Source: a virus. Taken from it: a DNA stretch of 20,677 nucleotides. A program made the translations under genes and the position numbers. Below are positions 8,419 to 14,693 of this stretch, one piece after another. Below the pieces are notes generated by a model that did no database searches, had not been told where the DNA came from, and saw only the letters and a list, made by a program, of their open reading frames with translations. Where the stretch lies: the IMG/VR virus record IMGVR_UViG_3300017706_001348, positions 1 to 20,677 of that record; one strand, given 5' to 3'. Position 1 is the stretch's first letter, and every line of letters starts with the position of its first letter.

Positions 8419-8924
8419 AAAAAAACCATCACGCCATTCACAACATCAATACTTACATCTTTAAATATCCTTGATTGCTGTATGTGTTTTGCGTTATATG
8501 GTTCAATATCATATTTGTTTCCTTTTTCTTCTGTTATTGGCCTATACAAAATTGCAAAAACATTGTGCATATTTTCTATCCCATCTTTGGTTTGTTCTTC
8601 TAAATCTACGAACTCACCTAAAGACATTTCATCAATGTTTGGGTGGAAACCATACTTGACACCTTTTATTTCTATCTTTTCGTATATTTCTTTATTGACC
8701 GGTACAGATATAATTTTAGATAATTTTTTATAAATTGTTTTTATATCGTTCAGTTTCAACCTACTAACTATATCAACCGGTACATTGCATAGAGTACTTA
8801 TTGTGTTCAAAACTATTTCGTCTTCATCTTCTAACCCTGACACATTTTTATGATAATTTTGGTAAGTGGCCAAAGTTACATCAGACCAAGTTTCCGGTAC
8901 AATTATTTCTATTTCTTTTTTCAT
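8316..8924 (-). CDS. Tail assembly chaperone, unshifted form, 202 aa
   Basis: A 202-residue acidic/helical protein beginning MKKEIEIIVPETWSDVTLAT. This is the typical 'VPExWxDiTLxxYQ' start of Bacteroidota-phage proteins that act like lambda gpG. Later landmarks are HPNIDEMSLGEFVDLEEQT (residues about 94-112), NVFAILYRPI (121-130) and a final helix GVMVFFYRLG (164-173). Chaperones of this type coat the tape measure protein during tail assembly. At residues 167-169 the codons GTT TTT TTT run through nine T, and a second frame (-1) is open from there to 8194. The 33 residues after the slip site in this frame look unstructured, as is common for the unshifted product. The gene follows the large terminase after 35 nt and has an A-rich leader. 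Confidence 0.7.
   Translation of the reverse strand: MKKEIEIIVPETWSDVTLATYQNYHKNVSGLEDEDEIVLNTISTLCNVPVDIVSRLKLNDIKTIYKKLSKIISVPVNKEIYEKIEIKGVKYGFHPNIDEMSLGEFVDLEEQTKDGIENMHNVFAILYRPITEEKGNKYDIEPYNAKHIQQSRIFKDVSIDVVNGVMVFFYRLGSKCLTSSKHFLDKNLTSHLQEVSTGGSQL
8416..8427 (-). promoter_or_regulatory. Slippery site for -1 ribosomal frameshifting (T9 run)
   Basis: The coding strand reads GG, nine T, A. In frame 0 this is GTT TTT TTT TAT. A tandem -1 slip on TTT TTT re-pairs perfectly and continues as TTA TCG TTT AGG into the frame that ends at 8194. Poly-T/poly-A slip sites of this kind are accepted in tail assembly chaperone genes. I did not identify a convincing downstream pseudoknot. Confidence 0.6.
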
Positions 8925-8959
8925 TCTATAAATACAAAGGTTAATTTTTCACAAAGTTA

Positions 8960-10282
8960 TTAAATTACTGCGTACTCACCATACGAACCATATACTTCAA
9001 ACCACATCCGCATCATTAAGGCGTCAGCGAAATCGGGGGAACGCCCTAACTTAGTCTTCTGTATATCTTTCCCCTCAATAGCAAGTTTCTGTTGGTCTTT
9101 ATCTATTTTGTCCCTTTTAATTATTTCTAATTCTTCTATTATGTTTTGTCTGTATTGTGTTTCTTCTATATATATTTTATTGGTGTTAACAAGCTCGGCA
9201 AGTTTGTAAAAACATTGTGTCTTTAAGTTTTGGTAGTTTTCCCCTTTTAAAGCTTTACTACCATTGGCAAAACCTTTACAACCACTTATACCATCAACAA
9301 CACCACCCCCGACTCCATCTTGGTCAACTATTATTTTACTATTTGGTATAGAGTTTTGTTTAGATAATAATTTTATTTCATTCACTATTTCTGTGATTGT
9401 GTTTTTTGCGAATGTTATTATTTTCTCAACCCTTAACCCACTCCACAATACAATGACTGTTTTATCAGCACCCAAACGTGCCACATCGCAAGTAATAAAC
9501 CTTGCCCCCGGTTGAACGAAATCGTTAGTGAAAAGGTTCATAACACTATCGTAATCAAATAATAAAGCGTTATCATCAATGTATTCCCAATTTCCAAACA
9601 ACAACCTTTCTTTACTTATTTTGTCAAGCTTTTCTAATTGTTTTACATAATGTTTAGAAATAGCCTTATTATCTGTTACAAGCGATTTAACGAACTTTTT
9701 ATGTTTCGGTAGGGTGTTTTGTAGTGATGGCTTGTAAAACTCTGTGTAAAGCCAATTTTTAGATGGATTACACGTCAATAGGGTTTTTGGTATAAGGTTG
9801 TAATCATCTAACTTGTATCTGATACGTGAATTTAAAATGTTTATTGCCTTTTGTGTTACTTCGGCGCACTCGTCAACAAAACAATCTGTAATTTCCAAAC
9901 CACCTAAAGAAGTAAACAGCGGGTCTGATGGATAATAAAATAAATCTTTTAATAATATTTCAGACTCATTGTAAAACTTAATTGTACTATCACCGGCATT
10001 GAAAACAAAATCAACACCCGGAGTCAATCCGCAATAATTAATTGCCACTTCAAAGAAAGTATTTAGAGTTGTTTGTTTTAAGTTTTTTAATTTAGCCCTA
10101 CCAATTACAGAACGTGTTCCCGGGTAGCGTAATCTTCTGCTTATTTGCCACAGACAACCGGTAAAAGTTTTAGAACCACCGGCTCCACCACCAAACAAAA
10201 TTTCTGTCGTAGTGTTGTCTTCCAAATACTTAAAGCATTCTATCTGTTTTTTAAAAAGCTTAATCTTCGGGTTCTTCATCAA
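8960..10282 (-). CDS. terL: Terminase large subunit, 440 aa
   Basis: This is the ATP-driven DNA packaging motor with endonuclease activity. Residues 31-39 are a Walker A loop of the terminase variant (GGGAGGSKT). Walker B is FVDECAEV at about 135-142 with D137/E138, followed by the coupling motif LLTCNPSKNW at about 168-178. The C-terminal RNase H-like nuclease carries ITCDVARLGADKT (D266), a second acidic strand IIVDQDGVGGGVV and the final RSPDFADALMMRMWF, whose aspartates complete the metal site. Length is normal for a phage terminase. The gene overlaps the small subunit gene by 23 nt if the first of two adjacent ATGs (10282, 10279) is used. Best-supported gene call in the window. Confidence 0.95.
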   Translation of the reverse strand: MMKNPKIKLFKKQIECFKYLEDNTTTEILFGGGAGGSKTFTGCLWQISRRLRYPGTRSVIGRAKLKNLKQTTLNTFFEVAINYCGLTPGVDFVFNAGDSTIKFYNESEILLKDLFYYPSDPLFTSLGGLEITDCFVDECAEVTQKAINILNSRIRYKLDDYNLIPKTLLTCNPSKNWLYTEFYKPSLQNTLPKHKKFVKSLVTDNKAISKHYVKQLEKLDKISKERLLFGNWEYIDDNALLFDYDSVMNLFTNDFVQPGARFITCDVARLGADKTVIVLWSGLRVEKIITFAKNTITEIVNEIKLLSKQNSIPNSKIIVDQDGVGGGVVDGISGCKGFANGSKALKGENYQNLKTQCFYKLAELVNTNKIYIEETQYRQNIIEELEIIKRDKIDKDQQKLAIEGKDIQKTKLGRSPDFADALMMRMWFEVYGSYGEYAVI

Positions 10283-10613
10283 ACGGCATTATATCAATTT
10301 TAATTCTATCATCCGAACTCACATTTATATCTGACCTTTCTATGTAGCCCCTTTTCTTCCCTTTTGTTTTAAGATAAAATATTGTTGCCGATGTGTTTCC
10401 ATCTCCTATTTGTTCGTGGAGTTTTGACTCTGCGAAATCTAAAGCAATATTTTGTATATCGTTAACTGCTTCCGAAAATTCTTTGTCGTCTTTTAACCAT
10501 TGATAATATTGGGTTCTTCCTATGCCAACTTTTTTACAAGCTGTCGTTACTATTCCTAAAGATTTTTCAAGTGCTTCAAGAATAGCTTTTTTATGCTGTT
10601 CGGTTTTGTTCAT
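10260..10613 (-). CDS. terS: Terminase small subunit, 117 aa
   Basis: A 117-residue DNA-binding protein. Residues about 18-40 form a helix-turn-helix (GIVTTACKKVGIGRTQYYQW), the pattern in which terminase small subunits bind the packaging site. This is followed by the typical DDKEFSEAVNDIQNIALDFAE region and GDGNTSATIFYLKTKGKKRGY, the 'N-x-x-A-x-x-F-x-L-k-x-x' stretch used for oligomerisation. An acidic tail (MPFDEEPED) may contact the large subunit. The ATG is 1 nt after the stop of the dioxygenase gene, so packaging genes are read from the same transcript as the modification cassette. The large subunit overlaps its end. Confidence 0.88.
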   Translation of the reverse strand: MNKTEQHKKAILEALEKSLGIVTTACKKVGIGRTQYYQWLKDDKEFSEAVNDIQNIALDFAESKLHEQIGDGNTSATIFYLKTKGKKRGYIERSDINVSSDDRIKIDIMPFDEEPED

Positions 10614-10614
10614 T

Positions 10615-11427
10615 TTATATTCCTTTAAAAGCTTTTAATCCATAGAAGATAAGGCTGTTTCTGTAACCGCCATCTTTCAATGGAACAATAGGTGTTACGC
10701 CGTGTACATTTCGCCAAGCCGGATATACAAGCATAGAATTATCAGCTTGTTCAAATGTGGCGTTATACTCCGGGACATTTAAACACCCGCCATCAGCATT
10801 ACTTCTTTTTGTTAAAATAACATTTACAGAACCTTTTATGTTACCGGTGTCTTTATGGTATGGTGCTGATATATTATAGTTTGAAATACTACTCGTGAAT
10901 AGGTTTCCAAACCGCCATTGCTTTTTCACATCATTGTATAATTCTGTTTGATTTGTATGTAAATGTGGTGTGAGTTGTTTTATTATTTTTTCTGACTCAA
11001 CACAAGCCCCCCACATCGCTTTGATAAATGTTTTAGACCTTTTATCCCTATGTACTTGTGATATGTTTGGGTATGGCCTTTTAAATTGTGGTTTCGGCGG
11101 TATGCTTCCTAAAATAACAGACATTTGACTTGTTCCTAATGCTCTCGCTTGTGCGCGTGTCATACCCGGGTTGGCTTGTTGATGTTTTAAGACATCACTT
11201 CGGTCTAATGGTGTTTTATGTACGTTATCACTATTGAACTCTTTATTCGCTATTAGAAGTAACGCCTTTAGTTTTTTACTATATTTTTCTACATCCTTTA
11301 TATAAAAGCCAATAATTTCACCATCAGATTCTAATAAGCAGTCTTCTGTTACGTTTGGTTTAAAGTATGGGCACTCTTTTCCAATTTTAACATTATTTTC
11401 AACCGGCGTGAGTTTTATGGTTTTCAT
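10615..11427 (-). CDS. TET/JBP-like 2-oxoglutarate/Fe(II) dioxygenase, probable DNA base oxidase, 270 aa
   Basis: The C-terminal half carries a full set of 2OG-Fe(II) dioxygenase residues: H191-x-D193 (APYHKDTG), distal H242 (NVHGVTP) and R256 (GGYRNSLIFYGLK) for 2-oxoglutarate. The spacing and the elements GGCLNVPEY and HGVTPI resemble the TET/JBP family, which oxidises the 5-methyl group of pyrimidines in DNA, rather than prolyl hydroxylases. Residues 1-130 are a family-specific extension with Lys-, Pro- and Arg-rich parts that could bind DNA. The start overlaps the kinase stop as ATGA, and the small terminase follows after 1 nt. The neighbouring P-loop kinase and ParB-like genes match the type of cassette linked to base hypermodification in phages. 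The actual substrate (5-methylcytosine or thymine) cannot be read from the sequence. No DNA methyltransferase or glycosyltransferase is in the window. Confidence 0.75.
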   Translation of the reverse strand: MKTIKLTPVENNVKIGKECPYFKPNVTEDCLLESDGEIIGFYIKDVEKYSKKLKALLLIANKEFNSDNVHKTPLDRSDVLKHQQANPGMTRAQARALGTSQMSVILGSIPPKPQFKRPYPNISQVHRDKRSKTFIKAMWGACVESEKIIKQLTPHLHTNQTELYNDVKKQWRFGNLFTSSISNYNISAPYHKDTGNIKGSVNVILTKRSNADGGCLNVPEYNATFEQADNSMLVYPAWRNVHGVTPIVPLKDGGYRNSLIFYGLKAFKGI

Positions 11428-11885
11428 ACTATTTTGGTTTTAATAAGGTTTAAACAATCACCGGAATTTTTAACCACCTCATTCGGGGTGATGTTTTTAA
11501 CTCTTGTCCGTATTGTTTTTAATTGCCTTTCTGTTTGGTTGCTTCCTCTTTTTATTCTACCGGCCTCACCATCGCCATCAATTTTAATTATGTATGGTTT
11601 TGCTTTTTCTATAAAATTTTTATTCATAAACCTATCGCCCTCAAAGACTGCTGATTTGTTTTTACGTTTTATATACATCAACATTTTATCCAAATCTTTC
11701 ATTACTCCCATACTTAATTTATCGCTTCCCTCAAAAGTGCTTCCATCATATTTTCCTACGATTATGGTGTTATCGTTTTCGTGAAAACAATACAACCCTA
11801 ATTTATACCTCTTTGTGTCTTTTAACATTTGTTTCATTACCCACGTTTTTCCGACACCACATTCGCCAATAATTAATGCTATCAT
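11424..11885 (-). CDS. P-loop kinase-like protein, possible DNA-base or nucleotide kinase, 153 aa
   Basis: A compact P-loop NTPase. Walker A is GECGVGKT at residues 7-14 directly after the first strand. A substrate-side motif IIVGKYDGSTFEGSDKLS lies at about 41-58. A Walker B-like strand SAVFEGDRF is at 78-86. An Arg-rich lid, GRIKRGSNQTERQ and IRTRVK, is at about 109-130. This layout is that of small phage nucleoside/nucleotide-kinase-like proteins. P-loop kinases that phosphorylate hydroxymethyl-pyrimidines in DNA are known from thymidine-hypermodifying phages, and the adjacent dioxygenase would make such hydroxymethyl groups. It is joined by ATGA overlaps to the ParB-like gene before it and the dioxygenase after it. 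A free-nucleotide kinase is the main alternative. Confidence 0.7.
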   Translation of the reverse strand: MIALIIGECGVGKTWVMKQMLKDTKRYKLGLYCFHENDNTIIVGKYDGSTFEGSDKLSMGVMKDLDKMLMYIKRKNKSAVFEGDRFMNKNFIEKAKPYIIKIDGDGEAGRIKRGSNQTERQLKTIRTRVKNITPNEVVKNSGDCLNLIKTKIV

Positions 11886-12451
11886 AGTTTATCTCTTTCT
11901 GATTTTAAATATTCTAATATCATTGAACCAATATCAGCACCCCTTTCTCTAAAAAATTTTATCACCTCTGTTGCTTCATCGTATTGGTCTGACTCAAATT
12001 CTATTTGTATAGCCCTTTTCACATTACCCTCTTTGTCTTCCAACTCACCACCCAAATCAAAATCATCTAAAACACTATAATCAACTACATCATCCGGTTG
12101 CCAAACATCCAAACCCCAATCCGTAATCTGTTGGTTGTCCCAATCGTTAGCCAACTCGTCCCAATCCCACTCACCGAAACCTACATTGTCTTTAATTATA
12201 AATTCTTTCTTTTGTTTTTCAGTTAGGTTTTCAGCTATTTTAACCGGCACCTCTTTTATACCGGCTTCTAAACAAGCTTTATACCTCATATTACCACCAA
12301 GTATAGTAAGCTTTTCGTCAACCACTATTGGCCGTAACTCAAGCATTTCCGGGAACTCTTTTATAGACTTGACAAGTTTATCAAATTTACCCCCGCGTAT
12401 AACTCTTGGGTTACTTTTGTTTGGCTTTAATTCTTTAATTTTCTTTTTCAT
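11882..12451 (-). CDS. ParB/Srx-fold (ParB N-terminal domain-like) protein, 189 aa
   Basis: Residues 1-75 match a ParB N-terminal domain: KPNKSNPRVI near residue 10-18, PIVVDEKLTILGGNMRYKA at about 41-59 (equivalent of the GG-x-R-R-x-x-A ParB box, which binds a nucleotide) and IKEVPVKI. Then comes KKEFIIKDNVGFGEWDWDELANDW at about 82-104, a stretch that phage and mobile-element ParB-like proteins share. The C-terminal third is acidic (VLDDFDLGGELED) and ends in a helical tail. There is no helix-turn-helix as in plasmid-partition ParB and no fused methyltransferase. Phage proteins of this type are often next to DNA-modifying enzymes or terminases. It starts as TAATG on the zinc-protein stop and is coupled by ATGA to the kinase. 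Nuclease, kinase or CTPase-like roles are all possible. Confidence 0.75.
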   Translation of the reverse strand: MKKKIKELKPNKSNPRVIRGGKFDKLVKSIKEFPEMLELRPIVVDEKLTILGGNMRYKACLEAGIKEVPVKIAENLTEKQKKEFIIKDNVGFGEWDWDELANDWDNQQITDWGLDVWQPDDVVDYSVLDDFDLGGELEDKEGNVKRAIQIEFESDQYDEATEVIKFFRERGADIGSMILEYLKSERDKL

Positions 12452-12873
12452 TACTTTTCATATTCTGTTACTATTACTTTTAATCTATCTAAATTTTTCT
12501 TAACACAAGGTGCGCAATTATTACCGCCGGTGTTTAATTTTAATCCTAAATACTTTTCAGATAATCTTCTGACTTGTTGTTGTTGTACGTTTGTGATAGA
12601 AACATTTGTGGAATCTAATAATTGTTTTACTTCAAGGTATTCTTCGTGTGTAAGTTGTAAGCCTTTCCATTTATTTATTGGGCATTTAGCAAATTGTATT
12701 GCAGATTTAACATCCATAAAACAACCGCACAACTCGTATTCTTTTTTATTATACTTAACCTTACCACCAATGATAGGAGTGCCACAAGTACGCGTATTTG
12801 TTTTAAAAAACTTACAAGACTCACATATTTCAATTCGTTCCCTCGCTAAGTTTCTTGATGAAAATATATTCAT
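12451..12873 (-). CDS. Cys-rich probable zinc-binding protein, 140 aa
   Basis: A 140-residue protein with a Cys-rich first half: ICESCKFF (C-x2-C), TRTCGTP, ELCGCFM and FAKCPINKW. Together these give enough ligands for one or two zinc sites. The segment KCPINKWKGL is a recurrent ending of small zinc-ribbon proteins in Bacteroidota phages. The second half is helical with a Gln run (NVQQQQVRRLSEKYL) and another Cys pair (CAPC) near residue 119. It starts on the sigma-factor stop (ATGA) and ends on the ParB-like start (TAATG). Co-translation with a sigma factor would fit a transcription partner, but that is inference. No named family is claimed. Confidence 0.65.
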   Translation of the reverse strand: MNIFSSRNLARERIEICESCKFFKTNTRTCGTPIIGGKVKYNKKEYELCGCFMDVKSAIQFAKCPINKWKGLQLTHEEYLEVKQLLDSTNVSITNVQQQQVRRLSEKYLGLKLNTGGNNCAPCVKKNLDRLKVIVTEYEK

Positions 12874-13397
12874 AATTTTTCTTTGATTTTGTTTCTGATT
12901 TTTCTGACTGTGTTGTATATAGATATTTTTGGTATTCCGGTTTCTTTAGATAATTCTTCGTAAGTCATATCACTTTCGTAATACAATAAAAACAAGGTTC
13001 TTTCGTATTCATCAAATTTTGAAATAATATCTAAAACCTTTTGGTATTTAATTTTGTCGTATGATAAATCTGTCGTTACCTTTAGGTGTAAAACATATTC
13101 CATCTCGTGTGGTTGCATATTTATTGTGTTCTTTTTGTACTCAATATTTTTTTTATAAAATTGAGATTTTTTTGAAAGACACCTCACGGCAATAATTTTT
13201 TTCACATACGACTTAGAAGAACCGGCTGTTTCAACCCACAATAAATGATTAGAGTTTGATGTAATTAATTGCAAGAAAACGTCTTGAACAACATCCTCTG
13301 ATAAATTTTTATCCTTTAAAAAACTATAAGCAAAACCAACGTATTCATCATAATCAATGTATAGAATTTCTGTTATTGTATAGGCTTTACTTTTCAA
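12870..13397 (-). CDS. Phage-encoded ECF-like sigma-70 family factor, 175 aa
   Basis: A two-domain small sigma factor. Residues about 15-60 match region 2, which melts the -10 element and binds RNA polymerase: DEYVGFAYSFLKDKNLSEDVVQDVF, here quoted in two pieces as DEYVGFAYSFLKDK and NLSEDVVQDVF. Residues about 120-175 match region 4, the -35-binding helix-turn-helix: FDEYERTLFLLYYESDMTY then EELSKETGIPKISIYNTV and a basic end (RKIRNKIKEKL). Length is normal for ECF factors. It sits just upstream of the modification and packaging/tail genes, which lack obvious host-type promoters, so it may direct late transcription. It starts 1 nt after the VRR-NUC stop and overlaps the zinc protein by ATGA. 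No anti-sigma gene is visible. Confidence 0.8.
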   Translation of the reverse strand: MKSKAYTITEILYIDYDEYVGFAYSFLKDKNLSEDVVQDVFLQLITSNSNHLLWVETAGSSKSYVKKIIAVRCLSKKSQFYKKNIEYKKNTINMQPHEMEYVLHLKVTTDLSYDKIKYQKVLDIISKFDEYERTLFLLYYESDMTYEELSKETGIPKISIYNTVRKIRNKIKEKL

Positions 13398-13398
13398 A

Positions 13399-13800
13399 CT
13401 ATCCTAAGTATTCGTCTATAATTTCAATGGCCTCATCTAAACCGGTGCATACTTCTGCTCGGTAGCCGGAATCATTTAAAATTGATAGAACTTTTTTCTG
13501 ATTTGGGCTTGGGTAATTTCCTTTAACCTTTAATTCGATAGCAAGTCCGTGATACTTTCCGTTGGGTTTGTAAATAAATATATCCGGGAACCCTGATTTG
13601 TAACCGGTTTCTTTCATTCTTTTGGCCACAGATAAGTAAGTCCTCATCCCACCGGCTGAACCATTGTAAAAAACTTTGTTGTATTTTATATCAAGGTATC
13701 GACAAACAGCCCTCTGTAATTCATATTCCGGTTGCTTGTTCTTTGATTTTGTCCGAGTGAATTTTTTGTAACCACTCTTTATACTTTTTCTTATCACCAT
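13399..13800 (-). CDS. VRR-NUC domain nuclease, 133 aa
   Basis: A small nuclease of the PD-(D/E)xK superfamily. After a basic N-terminus, E25/E27 lie in a helix (PEYELQRAVCRYL). FYNGSAGGMR is at about 44-53. The catalytic core is SGFPDIFIY (D73) followed by HGLAIELKVK (E89, K91). Helix QKKVLSILNDSGY and the strand RAEVCTGLDEAIEII close the fold. The spacing fits VRR-NUC, a stand-alone form common in phages and probably a structure-specific (Holliday-type) nuclease used in recombination, replication or packaging. Its start overlaps the HNH gene by 80 nt in another frame, more than for any neighbour. No later ATG would keep the N-terminal helix, so the overlap seems real. Confidence 0.85.
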   Translation of the reverse strand: MVIRKSIKSGYKKFTRTKSKNKQPEYELQRAVCRYLDIKYNKVFYNGSAGGMRTYLSVAKRMKETGYKSGFPDIFIYKPNGKYHGLAIELKVKGNYPSPNQKKVLSILNDSGYRAEVCTGLDEAIEIIDEYLG

Positions 13801-13984
13801 ACTTAATATGACAGCTTCTACAAACTGCCATAAGATTTTCTATTTTATCTTTTTCTGTTCCACCCATACCCCTCGCTTCTATGTGGTGTATATCAACTGC
13901 CCTACAACCACAAACCTCACAAGGAATGAAATCGTCTGCAATATAGGAAAAAAATTTTAGATAAACTTTCGTGTGCTTTTTCAA
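13721..13984 (-). CDS. HNH endonuclease, 87 aa
   Basis: A short, complete HNH nuclease. The zinc Cys pairs are C22-x2-C25 (PCEVCG) and C55-x2-C58 (VCRSC). The catalytic ββα-metal motif is VDIHHIEARGMGG (H33/H34), N50 in KIENLMAVC and H59 in SCHIKYGD. Phage HNH proteins often lie next to terminases and are needed for packaging cleavage in some siphoviruses. This one is separated from the terminase by seven genes but shares its transcript. It begins 5 nt after the 58-residue gene and overlaps the VRR-NUC gene. It could also be a homing-type nuclease, but it is not inserted in another gene. Confidence 0.87.
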   Translation of the reverse strand: MKKHTKVYLKFFSYIADDFIPCEVCGCRAVDIHHIEARGMGGTEKDKIENLMAVCRSCHIKYGDKKKYKEWLQKIHSDKIKEQATGI

Positions 13985-13989
13985 TGGTG

Positions 13990-14166
13990 TTACGCTATGT
14001 AGTGGTCATCAACAATTATCTTAAATTCCAAATGTTCCTTTCCGGGTTGGTTTTTGTATTCTTTAATTTTTTGTCTTGCCTCATCTAATGAATTAGTTTT
14101 TTCTAATTCTTCCCACCGCTCTAAAATTTCTTTAGTTCTGTAAAATATAATACAAGGTAATTTCAT
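13990..14166 (-). CDS. Small hypothetical protein, 58 aa
   Basis: A 58-residue frame starting MKLPCIIFYRTKEILERWEE and ending KIIVDDHYIA. Its ATG overlaps the upstream gene's TGA as ATGA and its stop is 5 nt before the HNH start, so it fills the space between two real genes exactly. A first strand (LPCIIFY), a long charged helix (residues about 11-39) and a final strand (LEFKIIVDD) suggest a small folded domain. I recognise no family. The tight coupling and codon pattern are the evidence that it is expressed. Confidence 0.7.
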   Translation of the reverse strand: MKLPCIIFYRTKEILERWEELEKTNSLDEARQKIKEYKNQPGKEHLEFKIIVDDHYIA

Positions 14167-14693
14167 TTTAAATAATCTTTTAATCGTTGAACACTACTTC
14201 TTTCAGATAAAGCACTCCATTCTGAATTTTGTTGGGCTTTTTGGTTTTCCCTTTCTGTTACTATAAGACCGGTTCTTGTTATATCGTGTAGAGTTAAGTA
14301 TTCTAATATCATACCGCCATCTACCCGGTCATATATTTTATGGTTCATTTTCGCTTGTTTTAGGGCATAACCTATATCGTAATAATTAAAGTGCCGAAAT
14401 TGTTGTATGATGATGTTAGCTGTTTCTAATAGCTGTATTTTATCCATCTTTGTTTTACAATTATAAAAGTCTTGGAATTGTATAAGCATCAGCATAATTA
14501 TATCAGTAGTCTTTTCTTGTTCCTTTTTGTGTAACTTATAAATTGAAACCGGCTTGGTGTCTAATATAAATGAAACCAAATTTTTATCATTCATTTTTAA
14601 AACATCCAACCGGAAATCTTCGCTTATTGGGTTACTGATATTTTGCAAGTATCTCTGATGCGATACTATTGCTATTTGATTTTGTTTTTCCAT
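14163..14693 (-). CDS. Probable replication accessory protein, DUF6633-like, 176 aa
   Basis: A 176-residue mostly helical protein. The part NCKTKMDKIQLLETANIIIQ, followed by ALKQAKMNHKIYDRVDGGMILEYL (split as ALKQAKMNHKIY and DRVDGGMILEYL), matches my memory of the DUF6633 family of Bacteroidota phages and mobile elements: a helix, an aromatic link, then 'Y-D-R-x-D-G-x-x-I-x-x-W/Y-L'. Those proteins sit next to replication initiators, as here, where the start overlaps the initiator gene by 62 nt in another frame. A helicase-loader or primosome-like role is plausible but not shown. The ATG at 14693 has an A-rich leader, and the end couples to the 58-residue gene by ATGA. Confidence 0.65.
   Translation of the reverse strand: MEKQNQIAIVSHQRYLQNISNPISEDFRLDVLKMNDKNLVSFILDTKPVSIYKLHKKEQEKTTDIIMLMLIQFQDFYNCKTKMDKIQLLETANIIIQQFRHFNYYDIGYALKQAKMNHKIYDRVDGGMILEYLTLHDITRTGLIVTERENQKAQQNSEWSALSERSSVQRLKDYLK

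Noticed and set aside
12135-12503. Plus-strand open frame of 122 codons
   Set aside because: Lies opposite the ParB-like gene and its start region; no coding support.
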